Shown here piece by piece: positions 1-6,681 of a DNA stretch of 9,103 nucleotides (the stretch's first letter is position 1; every line of letters starts with the position of its first letter). The notes below the pieces were generated by a model. The model did no database searches. It saw only the letters and a list, made by a program, of their open reading frames with translations, and was not told the DNA's origin. The stretch is from CAYZJV01 sp964616275 (GTDB taxonomy: Bacteria > Spirochaetota > Spirochaetia > Sphaerochaetales > Sphaerochaetaceae). Both the position numbers and the translations under genes were made by a program. The DNA lies in assembly GCA_964616275.1 (NCBI GenBank), contig CAZTUL010000078.1:1-9103 (forward strand). The letters run 5' to 3'.

Positions 1-49
1 CCTCAACGGTTTTCAAGACCGCCTCCTTCGACCGCTCGGACATCTCTCC
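1..49 (-). tRNA. tRNA-Ser(UGA), 5' half, truncated by window edge
   Basis: Read on the minus strand, this begins with acceptor strand GGAGAGA, then TG, a serine-type D arm (TCCGAGCGGT...GGAGGC) and an anticodon stem-loop GGTCTTGAAAACC. The loop is CTTGAAA, so the anticodon is TGA (plus-strand positions 13-15), which decodes UCA and other UCN serine codons. The sequence continues into the start of the variable arm (GTTGAGG), and the rest, including the T arm and 3' end, lies left of the window. The identity rests on the close match to the usual bacterial serine tRNA 5' half. The 5' end is set at 49 because that completes the seven-base acceptor strand. It is divergent from the peptidase gene and has its own promoter just upstream. 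Confidence 0.93.
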
Positions 50-62
50 AATCAGAATTCAC

Positions 63-91
63 ACTATATCGACGGGGTTGTTCTTTGTCAA
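63..91 (-). promoter_or_regulatory. Sigma-70-type promoter of the tRNA-Ser gene
   Basis: On the minus strand there is a perfect -35 TTGACA (positions 86-91), a 17-base spacer and a -10 TATAGT (63-68, 5 of 6 consensus). Transcription should start near 55-57, giving a very short leader before the tRNA 5' end at 49. Element quality, spacing and position all fit a strong stable-RNA promoter. The boxes are seen directly; the start point is inferred. Confidence 0.85.
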
Positions 92-111
92 GTAAATGGA
101 TAGCGGTAAAC

Positions 112-140
112 TTGACAGTTCTGTGTTGTCTAGTCATGAT
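112..140 (+). promoter_or_regulatory. Promoter of the M28 peptidase gene
   Basis: A perfect -35 TTGACA (112-117), a 17-base spacer and a weaker -10 CATGAT (135-140, 4 of 6) point rightward. Its -35 lies 20 bases from the -35 of the tRNA promoter, so the two are back to back. Transcription would start near 147, downstream of the possible starts at 85 and 136. This favours translation from ATG 157. The leader would be only about ten bases, which leaves some doubt about the -10 assignment. Confidence 0.6.
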
Positions 141-146
141 AGATGC

Positions 147-150
147 GAGG
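147..150 (+). promoter_or_regulatory. Ribosome binding site deciding the peptidase start
   Basis: GAGG (within GCGAGGTG) lies six bases before ATG 157. The other possible starts (TTG 85, ATG 136, ATG 172) have at best weak purine-rich sequence at the right distance. If transcription really starts near 147, the site sits at the extreme 5' end of the message. Confidence 0.5.
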
Positions 151-156
151 TGTTTC

Positions 157-1422
157 ATGGCAAAAATTAGAATGGAGAAACTTCAGGCTGCTCGAATGGG
201 AAAAGAGGCTATATCCATGGTTTCTGACCTTATTGACCGGTATGGAAGTAGACTGACAGGGAGTGATTCCTGTACACATACAGCTCATGAGCTTGCATCG
301 TCTCTTGAAGGTTTGTGCGATCGTGTGGAGCGAGAAACATTCTCCCTGCATCCCGAAGCGTTCCTTGGGTGGATACGTATACTTGTCGCAGTGTATCCGG
401 TCGCGTTGCTGTTTCTTTTTCTCTCCTTTCCTCTCCTCGGATTTCTTCTTGCCGGTGGCGGCCTGACTATTATGATTTTTGAGTTTTTCCTCTACAGGGA
501 AGTGATAGATCCATGGTATCCCGAGGTCTCTGCGGTAAATGTCTATGGTGTGTTGAATCCTAAGGAAGAGGTTCATGATACAATAGTGTTCAGCGGACAC
601 CATGATAGTGCTCGAGTTTTCAACTTTTTCACACATAAACCACACCTCTATCTTATTCGAGTAGGTGCTGGGTTAGGAGCATATGTGCTTCTCGTGTTGA
701 TTGCCTTCCTTCAGACTGTTCAGGAACTTATAGGTGGCGGGCTCTTCTCGTTCGGTATTCCAGTACCCGTGTTTTTAGTTTTTAGCATAGTACTCACCAT
801 TGCATTGCCTTGGGTGCTTCAGTTGTGGAATTTTGCAGGGAAGGAGGGCACTCCGGGAGCAGGAGATAATCTGATTGCTTCAACTATGGCTGTTCAATTA
901 GCGAGGTATTTTCATAATACGAGTAAGAGCGGGAACCCACTGCTTCATACAAGGGTTGTTTTTGCAAGTTTTGATGCCGAAGAAGCCGGTCTCCGAGGAG
1001 CTCGTGATTTCTTTACAAGGAATAAGGATAATCCTGCAGTATTGCAAGGGACTGTTCACCATTTTAATGTTGATTGTCCCTATGATGCAAAGCATCTTTT
1101 CTTCCTTACAAGCGATATTAATGGGAGCGTTCAGCTTTCACAGGAAATGGCTACGACCTGTGTTACCATCGCCAAGTCTATGGGATTCTCTGCATTCAGT
1201 CAGCCCATCGCATTTCTCACCGGGGGGACGGATGCCGCTGAGTCTGCCAAACTTGGATTCAAATCTATTTCACTCATGGCTATGCCCTGGGATAATAAAG
1301 AGCGATCGAGTGTGTATCACACCCCAGATGATTTACCGGAAGCAATTGATCCGCTCGCTGTTGAGGAGACTCTCTCTATTGCAATTCGGTATATTGAGCA
1401 GGTGGATAGTCAAGAACTCTGA
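157..1422 (+). CDS. Membrane-embedded M28-family zinc metallopeptidase
   Basis: Probable aminopeptidase of the M28 (Zn-dependent exopeptidase) family, 421 residues from ATG 157. The di-zinc ligand set is visible in order: H148-x-D150 in GHHDS, D237 in GAGDN, the E275-E276 pair in DAEEAG (general base, then zinc ligand), D306 in NVD, and H388 in VYHTPDD. The early YGSRLTGS segment is also typical of the family. Hydrophobic stretches at about residues 72-93, 94-113, 165-186 and 198-224 suggest two transmembrane hairpins inserted between the early catalytic-domain strands, so the HxD loop and the C-terminal half lie on the same side of the membrane. The start is uncertain. TTG 85 would add 24 residues with a signal-anchor-like hydrophobic run, but it overlaps the tRNA promoter and lies upstream of this gene's own promoter. 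ATG 157 has the better ribosome site. The substrate is unknown. The 3' end overlaps the convergent YigZ-family gene by 13 bases. Confidence 0.85.
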   Translation: MAKIRMEKLQAARMGKEAISMVSDLIDRYGSRLTGSDSCTHTAHELASSLEGLCDRVERETFSLHPEAFLGWIRILVAVYPVALLFLFLSFPLLGFLLAGGGLTIMIFEFFLYREVIDPWYPEVSAVNVYGVLNPKEEVHDTIVFSGHHDSARVFNFFTHKPHLYLIRVGAGLGAYVLLVLIAFLQTVQELIGGGLFSFGIPVPVFLVFSIVLTIALPWVLQLWNFAGKEGTPGAGDNLIASTMAVQLARYFHNTSKSGNPLLHTRVVFASFDAEEAGLRGARDFFTRNKDNPAVLQGTVHHFNVDCPYDAKHLFFLTSDINGSVQLSQEMATTCVTIAKSMGFSAFSQPIAFLTGGTDAAESAKLGFKSISLMAMPWDNKERSSVYHTPDDLPEAIDPLAVEETLSIAIRYIEQVDSQEL

Positions 1423-2015
1423 GTCTTCACTTCATGTATAACTGCCTGGCCTGAACTTAGATTAGTTATGAGACTTGTAACAGATTCAACATGTACAACA
1501 GGTAATGTACAGATAATGGTAACTTCAGTAGCAAAATCCTCACAGGAAGCCCCTTGATATTCAGCAAGTAGGTTTCGTACCTGTTCATAGAGATCATACC
1601 CTATAATTATCTTAATCGTTGTTTTTTCAATAAGTTCTTCTGTTTTTAGGGTATCAAGAACAGCTTTTGTCGCATCTCCATACGCTTTCACCAATCCGCC
1701 GGTACCGAGCAGCGTTCCTCCAAAATACCGAACAACCATAACGAGAATATTGGTAATTCCGCTGCCCTTCAGTATCTCAAGCATAGGTCTTCCTGCAGTA
1801 TTCTTTGGTTCGTGATCGTCGCTCATACTGAACTGGTTCCCTTGAACCCCTACTACAGCCGCATGTACCACATGGTTTGCATCTGGGTGGATTGAACGGG
1901 TATGAGAAATTCGTTCTTTAATAGACGATACGTCGGAAAGTGGTTCCGCTAACGCAATGAAACGCGATTTCTTTATTTCTATTTCAGCTGTATGAGAATC
2001 TACGGGAATACGCAT
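1410..2015 (-). CDS. yigZ: YigZ/IMPACT-family protein (UPF0029)
   Basis: A 201-residue protein, the usual length for bacterial YigZ. The family signatures are clear: EIEIKKSRFIA near the N-terminus (about residues 11-21), DDHEPKNTAGRPML (around 66-79), VVRYFGGTLLGTGGLVKAYGDA (around 92-113), and a C-terminal ferredoxin-like domain. Members are related to the N-terminal domain of eukaryotic IMPACT. They are thought to bind nucleic acid or ribosome-associated partners, but no reaction is firmly established. The start at 2015 matches the family's N-terminus, although the ribosome site (TGGGA) is weak. It is the last gene of the NUDIX-reductase-YigZ operon, 18 bases after the reductase stop, and its end overlaps the convergent peptidase gene. 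Confidence 0.9.
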   Translation of the reverse strand: MRIPVDSHTAEIEIKKSRFIALAEPLSDVSSIKERISHTRSIHPDANHVVHAAVVGVQGNQFSMSDDHEPKNTAGRPMLEILKGSGITNILVMVVRYFGGTLLGTGGLVKAYGDATKAVLDTLKTEELIEKTTIKIIIGYDLYEQVRNLLAEYQGASCEDFATEVTIICTLPVVHVESVTSLITNLSSGQAVIHEVKTQSS

Positions 2016-2033
2016 AATCCCATTCTAGCATGA

Positions 2034-2984
2034 TTACCATCGATGAAAAAAGAGATTGTCCTCTTCTGGCGGGATTTGTTCAGCCAGGAGTTTTGCAGCT
2101 TGTTCCACTGCAGCAAGTTCTTTATAGGGCACCTGTAAGGATGATGACGAGAGAGTCGAATAAAGCTGATCTTTTGTTCTTGCTCCAGTGAGCAGTGTAT
2201 ACACAGGTTGCATACGAGCCCAGAGAAGTGCAAGTAAGGCTGCAGAGATACCCACCTCGCGGGCATTTTGCTCAAGAGTTGAAATAAGCTGAAGATAGTA
2301 TTGATAGTAGGGTTCTTTGAACACAAAAAGTCTTCTTCTAAGATCCTGGGCATCTAATGATTCTTGTAAACGATATCTTCCTGAGAGTAATCCAAGGCCA
2401 AGAGGGCTGTAACCGATCAGCTCTATACCAGCACTTCTGCAAATTGGTTCCAACGTAGTCAGGCTTTTCAGCCAAAGCAGAGATACAGGAATCTGGCAGT
2501 AGGAAATCTTTACGATACTATTCGCTTCATGCAGAAGATCCGCGGTGAAGTTACTTACGCCAAGAGCTCGGAATAATCCCTGTTTCTGTAATTGTGCAAG
2601 CTTCTCAAGGTAAGGACCCAGAGGTTTACTTGAGTCTGGCCAGTGTATATAGAGGATATCGACATAGGGGGTTATGAGACGATGTAGTGAACGGTTGATG
2701 AGACGCTCAAGATCGTCTTCGCTGTCAGGAAGAAACATTTTAGTTGCGAGCACATACGATTCTCTTGGGTGTGTTTTGGAGAATCTATGTAACTGCTGAC
2801 CCAAAATCTGCTCAGAGACTCCTTTACCATATCCTTGGGCGGTATCAAAATGGCGAATCCCCTCTCTCAAAGCAGCATGGATGGTACGAACAGAGTCTGA
2901 ACGATTCTGGTAATGCCAGTATCCACCTCCAAAAGCCCAGCATCCAAGACCTAAGGGAGCCAGTGATTCACCCGGTTGCGTCAT
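2034..2984 (-). CDS. Aldo/keto reductase
   Basis: A 316-residue cytoplasmic NADPH-dependent oxidoreductase of the aldo/keto reductase superfamily with a TIM-barrel fold. The four catalytic residues are all present: D47 (FDTAQGYG), Y52, K82 (ATKMF) and H114 (YIHWPD). GVSNF (about residue 142) and the late SPLGLGLLSG segment are also family landmarks. The substrate cannot be read from sequence, though the family generally reduces aldehydes and ketones. ATGA at 2981-2984 makes its start overlap the NUDIX stop by four bases, so translation is probably coupled. It may detoxify reactive carbonyls beside an oxidised-nucleotide hydrolase, but that link is inference from context only. Confidence 0.92.
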   Translation of the reverse strand: MTQPGESLAPLGLGCWAFGGGYWHYQNRSDSVRTIHAALREGIRHFDTAQGYGKGVSEQILGQQLHRFSKTHPRESYVLATKMFLPDSEDDLERLINRSLHRLITPYVDILYIHWPDSSKPLGPYLEKLAQLQKQGLFRALGVSNFTADLLHEANSIVKISYCQIPVSLLWLKSLTTLEPICRSAGIELIGYSPLGLGLLSGRYRLQESLDAQDLRRRLFVFKEPYYQYYLQLISTLEQNAREVGISAALLALLWARMQPVYTLLTGARTKDQLYSTLSSSSLQVPYKELAAVEQAAKLLAEQIPPEEDNLFFHRW

Positions 2985-3901
2985 ACCGTCTCGTGCTCTT
3001 CCTCAACTATACTGCTGCTCAGCATGTGCTCACCATCAAAAATGAATCTGCCGGTAAACCGTTTTCCCTCAAGAGCGAGAGGTATCCATAGCGGATCATC
3101 TTCCCACATATCATCGTACGGAAGTTCGGTAACAGGACACCAGAAAGGATCAGCTTCATCAGTTTCGTGAATCTCGCCTGAGTGGGAAAACGCGAAGAAC
3201 ACATGTCCTCTCATGGCAAGGCCATCGGTAAACTGGAATTCAAGTATGCCTCGATGTTCTACCGATTCTACCACAACACCTGTCTCTTCAGTAATTTCAC
3301 GCATAGCAGCTTCACTGGCTGTTTCATCCTCTTCAATATGTCCACCGGGGGCATTTACCAGACCTTTTCCCAAGCCCGTTTTCTTATGAATGAGAAGTAC
3401 AGAATCTTTATCGAAAAGGTAGCACAATACGGCAGTCTCGGTAGGTTCCCAGCTATCCCAATCGATTTCCTCCACTGAACGAGCTTGGACAGGTGAAGGC
3501 AGTTCATCTTCAGCATCATCCAACTCTTTCTCTTCATGTAACTCGGGGTGAGCCTTTGCCCAACAGTCATCACAGAGGTTGTCATCATAGTTCAACGTAG
3601 CGGTGAAATTCAACTTTGTATTGCAGCTGGCACAATGGGTTCTGAAAATAAGCAGTTTATTTCTGAAGGGGTATGCTGCAAGTACCGTGAAGAAGAGTGC
3701 TGGAACAGCAAGCCAATGAGCCCATCCACGACTCAGAATAATCACGATTAACACCTGCCAGACCATGGCATATGATGCAATAATGAGCGTCGCAACTCGC
3801 TTTGCGTTGCTTCGGGGGGTGAACCTTCGTTGATAGAAGTTTGCAAGGAGTATTGCAACAAGAAACCAAAGATAATTATCGGCAATTTTTTCTAATATCA
3901 T
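2981..3901 (-). CDS. Membrane-anchored zinc-ribbon NUDIX hydrolase, MTH1-like
   Basis: A 306-residue three-part protein. Residues 9-22, 36-56 and 60-77 are hydrophobic, and the basic 23-35 loop suggests N-out, C-in topology. A four-cysteine zinc ribbon follows (C90-x2-C93 and C110-x2-C113), then an acidic linker (about 122-150) and a C-terminal NUDIX domain. The NUDIX box Gx5Ex7REUxEExGU is complete: G187, E193, R201-E202, E205-E206, G208. From my knowledge of human MTH1, the base-recognition residues appear conserved: N183 (for N33), W266 (W117) and D268-D269 (D119-D120). The DMWEDDPLW...GKRFTGRFIF tail also follows MTH1. The likely role is hydrolysis of 8-oxo-dGTP or related oxidised purine triphosphates to monophosphates, at the inner face of the membrane. 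The start ATG 3901 has no visible Shine-Dalgarno sequence. It is the first gene of the operon, divergent from deoC. Confidence 0.88.
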   Translation of the reverse strand: MILEKIADNYLWFLVAILLANFYQRRFTPRSNAKRVATLIIASYAMVWQVLIVIILSRGWAHWLAVPALFFTVLAAYPFRNKLLIFRTHCASCNTKLNFTATLNYDDNLCDDCWAKAHPELHEEKELDDAEDELPSPVQARSVEEIDWDSWEPTETAVLCYLFDKDSVLLIHKKTGLGKGLVNAPGGHIEEDETASEAAMREITEETGVVVESVEHRGILEFQFTDGLAMRGHVFFAFSHSGEIHETDEADPFWCPVTELPYDDMWEDDPLWIPLALEGKRFTGRFIFDGEHMLSSSIVEEEHETV

Positions 3902-3908
3902 AAGGCTG

Positions 3909-3937
3909 ACAGTAGCTTGTGCTTAAGGAAAAATCAA
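3909..3937 (-). promoter_or_regulatory. Possible promoter of the NUDIX operon
   Basis: On the minus strand, TTGATT (3932-3937, 4 of 6) and TACTGT (3909-3914, 3 of 6) are spaced by 17 bases. The start point would fall at or within a base or two of ATG 3901. That agrees with the missing ribosome site and would make the message leaderless. The boxes are weak, so this is tentative. Confidence 0.3.
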
Positions 3938-3945
3938 GGCCGTAG

Positions 3946-3974
3946 TTGCGTCGGCTTCTGTTATGAAGTAATCT
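3946..3974 (+). promoter_or_regulatory. Possible weak promoter of the deoC operon
   Basis: TTGCGT (3946-3951) and TAATCT (3969-3974) are spaced by 17 bases, each matching 3 of 6 consensus positions. The 105-base divergent region (3902-4006) must hold the promoters of both operons, but I see no strong one for deoC. An imperfect hairpin, AGGCCG (3937-3942) with CGGCTT (3952-3957), overlaps the -35. It could be an operator or chance. Confidence 0.22.
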
Positions 3975-3993
3975 ACAGTGGTCAGGATCTCAT

Positions 3994-3999
3994 GGAGGA
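3994..3999 (+). promoter_or_regulatory. deoC ribosome binding site
   Basis: GGAGGA lies seven bases before ATG 4007. It overlaps the alternative ATG at 3992 and leaves that start without a comparable site. This fixes the deoC start at 4007 and gives the usual protein length. Confidence 0.85.
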
Positions 4000-4006
4000 T
4001 AGACAA

Positions 4007-4681
4007 ATGGTAAAACCAGAAGAAATGGCAGCATATATTGATTACACCCTATTGGCACCAAATGCCACCGAAGGAAAAATTGAACAATTGTGTCAGGAGG
4101 CAAGGCAGCATGCATTTGCTTCTGTATGTGTAAACAGTTGTTGGGCTGAAACCTGTGCAAAGCTGTTGAAGGATAGTCCGGTAAAAGTCTGTACGGTAGT
4201 AGGCTTTCCCCTTGGGGCGATGAAAAGTGAAAGCAAGGCGTTTGAAGCTGCGCAGGCAATTGCTGACGGAGCCTCCGAAATAGATATGGTCATAAATATT
4301 GGATGGCTTAAAGAGGGGCGGCTCGATGCAGTAGAACGTGATATTCGGATTGTGAGAGAAGCCTGTGCACATGTTCTGCTTAAAGTAATAATTGAGACTT
4401 GTCTGCTGTCCGATGAAGAGAAGCAGACAGCATGTAGACTGGCAGTTGCTGCTGGTGCCGATTTTGTAAAAACATCTACCGGGTTCTCAACTGGAGGAGC
4501 AACTGAGCAGGATGTTGCACTTATGAGAGCAACCGTGGGTGAGGAGGTTGGTGTAAAAGCCTCTGGCGGGGTTCGAAGTTATGAAACTGCAGTAGCAATG
4601 ATTGCTTCTGGAGCTACCCGTTTAGGTACTAGTAGTGGTATAGCTATAATTCAAGGAGCTGCTTCGCATGCCACGTACTGA
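4007..4681 (+). CDS. deoC: Deoxyribose-phosphate aldolase
   Basis: Class I aldolase that cleaves 2-deoxy-D-ribose-5-phosphate into acetaldehyde and glyceraldehyde-3-phosphate, the last step of deoxynucleoside catabolism. At 224 residues it is normal for bacterial DeoC. Visible landmarks are IDYTLLAP (11-18), SVCVN (39-43) and VVGFPLG (64-70). The catalytic residues are D93 in EIDMVINIG, the Schiff-base lysine K155 in FVKTSTGF, and K184 in VKASGGVR. GTSSG near the C-terminus is the phosphate-binding segment. The strong ribosome site at 3994-3999 selects this start over in-frame upstream starts. It is the first gene of the five-gene operon, and its last 14 bases overlap the kinase gene. No phosphopentomutase is linked, so the 1-phosphate from PNP must be isomerised by an enzyme encoded elsewhere. 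Confidence 0.96.
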   Translation: MVKPEEMAAYIDYTLLAPNATEGKIEQLCQEARQHAFASVCVNSCWAETCAKLLKDSPVKVCTVVGFPLGAMKSESKAFEAAQAIADGASEIDMVINIGWLKEGRLDAVERDIRIVREACAHVLLKVIIETCLLSDEEKQTACRLAVAAGADFVKTSTGFSTGGATEQDVALMRATVGEEVGVKASGGVRSYETAVAMIASGATRLGTSSGIAIIQGAASHATY

Positions 4682-5822
4682 GGAACAGCAATCATTACCC
4701 GATGATTTTCTTAAGAGTCTCGGATTCCCCACGATAACGATTCATCAGACTTTTTCTCATTTTGATTTTACCCTACCGGGAAGGAGAATCTTGGTTATTG
4801 GGCCTATGGGTTCCGGGAAAACCGAATTTTCTGCTCGTGTTTGGCGTGATGCAGCAATCGCACAGAAGAAGAGTGATGTAATAAGAGAACTTACCAGTAC
4901 GAATGGAGTAGATCGACGGAAAGTTTTTTTTGTCCGTTCTGAGTTGGATGGTGAACGATTTAGAGAGTATCCCACAGACGCTCTAGCCTACAGGAATGGA
5001 TATGTTCGATGCGGTGAAAATATTGCAAGAATTCGAGATTCCTTTGGCCTGGAGCAGGTGCTTAAGGATAATTCGGAAGTAGGAACCTTTATCATAGACG
5101 AAGCCTCTTTCTTTGATGAACGTATTGCCTATGTAGTACGAAATCACAGTTTTGAGCGGGGAATTCTCTTCATTTTTCCGACACTTATTCTCAATTTTCG
5201 TCGTGATATTTTCAATTCAACGGCCCGTCTCATGCTCGATATAGCGACCGATGTCATTCCCTTGACTGCATATTGTGAACATTCAGATTGCATGAAAGAT
5301 GCTTTCTACACGTATAGGTATTATCAGGTTAATCATCAGGAGTGCCCCGCACTTTTTTTTGACCCACTTATTATTGTGGGTGGAGATATTCAGAAGGATG
5401 ATCCGCTCAATCCAAATTATTGTTCGCGGTGTGATGAACACCATTATCTTCCTGCAAAAGAGTACACGTTTTTTCATTTAAAACCGCTCGGAGAAAAAGC
5501 CTCCCGAGGTGATAGTTCCCCTCTTCGCGAAGAGATGAAAGCTCTCAATCATAATCTTGAATCTTCGGCGTTGTTCCGTCACATGGAAGAACGGTATGGT
5601 AATCATCCCGATTCCGAGATCTATATGAATGCACTTAAGCCTGGTTGTCTTGCCGAAAAAGCTCTCATGTATCTGTTTTGTGAACAGAATCTGTTAGCTG
5701 AGGATCTGTTGGTACGGCTTGCATATGATTTAGATCTTGATCGAGCATACATGACAAAAGTGTTAAGCGACAATCTACGACCAGTATCGTTCGACCAGCC
5801 GTTGCTTTCGGCATTAGAATAG
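4668..5822 (+). CDS. Thymidine-kinase-like protein (type II), enlarged
   Basis: A 384-residue protein resembling type II (TK1-like) thymidine kinase, whose members are usually about 190-230 residues. It has a P-loop GPMGSGKT (45-52) and a Walker B/catalytic segment FIIDEASFF (141-149, with E145 at the usual base position). A VIPLTAYC segment at about 196-203 matches the TK1 VKLTAVC region, a VGGDIQ segment lies near 237-242, and the lasso ends in YCSRCDEHHY. Cysteines C203, C208, C252 and C255 probably form the structural zinc site. Differences from the standard enzyme are an insertion between the P-loop helix and the next strand (about 70-84), PTLILNFRRD (171-180) where family members usually carry a GLD-type segment, and about 120 extra C-terminal residues (262-384) of mostly helical character that I do not recognise. 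Expected role: ATP-dependent phosphorylation of thymidine or another nucleoside. Substrate is uncertain given the divergence. ATG 4668 lies inside deoC, nine bases after AAGGAG. Confidence 0.78.
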   Translation: MPRTEEQQSLPDDFLKSLGFPTITIHQTFSHFDFTLPGRRILVIGPMGSGKTEFSARVWRDAAIAQKKSDVIRELTSTNGVDRRKVFFVRSELDGERFREYPTDALAYRNGYVRCGENIARIRDSFGLEQVLKDNSEVGTFIIDEASFFDERIAYVVRNHSFERGILFIFPTLILNFRRDIFNSTARLMLDIATDVIPLTAYCEHSDCMKDAFYTYRYYQVNHQECPALFFDPLIIVGGDIQKDDPLNPNYCSRCDEHHYLPAKEYTFFHLKPLGEKASRGDSSPLREEMKALNHNLESSALFRHMEERYGNHPDSEIYMNALKPGCLAEKALMYLFCEQNLLAEDLLVRLAYDLDLDRAYMTKVLSDNLRPVSFDQPLLSALE

Positions 5823-5850
5823 AAATTGTTCCGGAAAGAGGGAGGTCACT

Positions 5851-6681
5851 ATGGAAGATGTTATGAAACGGTTACACGAGGCTGCTGCTTTTGTAAAAAA
5901 GATGATTGGAGACGAGCCGGTAGAGATTGGCATGATTCTCGGTTCTGGTCTTGGTGATCTTGCCAACGAACTCGAAGAGGCAATCGCTGTTTCTTATGCA
6001 CAGATTCCCCACTTTCCGGTATCTACTGTTCCTGGGCATGCCGGACGATTAGTCGCAGGAAGATTGAGCGGAAGACGAGTATTGGTCATGCAGGGACGAT
6101 TTCATTTTTATGAAGGCTATGCAATGGATGTGGTGGTATTTCCGGTGCAGATGATGCGAGTTCTTGGCATACAGAATTTACTAGTTACAAATGCAGCTGG
6201 TTGTGTAAATACGGCATGGCAGCCCGGCGATCTTATGCTGATAAGTGACCATATTAAGTTGATTCCAGATAATCCGTTGCGTGGCAAGAACATATCTGAA
6301 TTGGGAGATAGATTCTTCGATATGAGTACAGCTTACTCTGAAAAACTCAGGTCGATGGCCAGAGAGCAGGCAGCTAAACTCGGTATAGGTCTTCGTGAAG
6401 GAGTGTATCAACTCTTTACCGGTCCTTCGTTTGAAACAGCTGCTGAGGTTCGCTTTGCTCGTGCTTGTGGAGCTGATGCGGTCGGGATGTCAACCGTTCC
6501 TGAAGTTATTGCAGCTCGACATGCGGGCATGGAGGTCCTTGGAATTTCCTGTCTCACTAATATGGCTGCAGGCATTCTAAACCAACCTTTGAATCACGAA
6601 GAGGTTCTGGAAACAGGAGAACGGGTGAAAACGCGTTTTTCTGCCTTAGTGAAGGTGCTTACTGCGGCATGGCCACTATGA
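5851..6681 (+). CDS. Purine nucleoside phosphorylase (trimeric type)
   Basis: Cytoplasmic enzyme that phosphorolyses purine (deoxy)nucleosides to free base and (deoxy)ribose-1-phosphate. At 276 residues it fits the trimeric, mammalian-like PNP family (punA/pnp type). Active-site residues line up with those of human PNP: S32 in GSGLG, H63 in PGHAGR, R83-x-H85-x-Y87 in GRFHFYEG, TNAAG (113-117), E195 in GPSFETAAE, M213, T236-N237 in LTNMAAG, and H249. The asparagine at 237 implies 6-oxopurine preference (inosine, guanosine and their deoxy forms) rather than adenosine. GGAGGT at 5841-5846 supports ATG 5851 over the in-frame ATG at 5863. It follows the kinase by 28 bases and overlaps the phosphoesterase start by four. 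It feeds DeoC through an unlinked phosphopentomutase. Confidence 0.95.
   Translation: MEDVMKRLHEAAAFVKKMIGDEPVEIGMILGSGLGDLANELEEAIAVSYAQIPHFPVSTVPGHAGRLVAGRLSGRRVLVMQGRFHFYEGYAMDVVVFPVQMMRVLGIQNLLVTNAAGCVNTAWQPGDLMLISDHIKLIPDNPLRGKNISELGDRFFDMSTAYSEKLRSMAREQAAKLGIGLREGVYQLFTGPSFETAAEVRFARACGADAVGMSTVPEVIAARHAGMEVLGISCLTNMAAGILNQPLNHEEVLETGERVKTRFSALVKVLTAAWPL

Noticed and set aside
1..49. On the plus strand, TTTCAAG looks like an anticodon loop with TCA, suggesting a selenocysteine tRNA.
   Set aside because: No proper T arm follows on the plus strand. The minus strand gives a complete serine tRNA 5' half with anticodon TGA and a matching promoter.
85..156. TTG 85 or ATG 136 as the peptidase start, adding a signal-anchor-like hydrophobic run.
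   Set aside because: TTG 85 overlaps the tRNA -35 box and lies upstream of the gene's own promoter, and ATG 136 lies inside the -10. ATG 157 has the better ribosome site. Kept only as an alternative.
130..645. 171-codon open frame on the minus strand inside the peptidase gene.
   Set aside because: It lies opposite a gene with all catalytic motifs intact, and its translation has no recognisable domain. It is a shadow frame.
956..1441. 161-codon plus-strand frame overlapping the peptidase 3' half.
   Set aside because: Different frame of a well-supported gene, with no family resemblance and no ribosome site.
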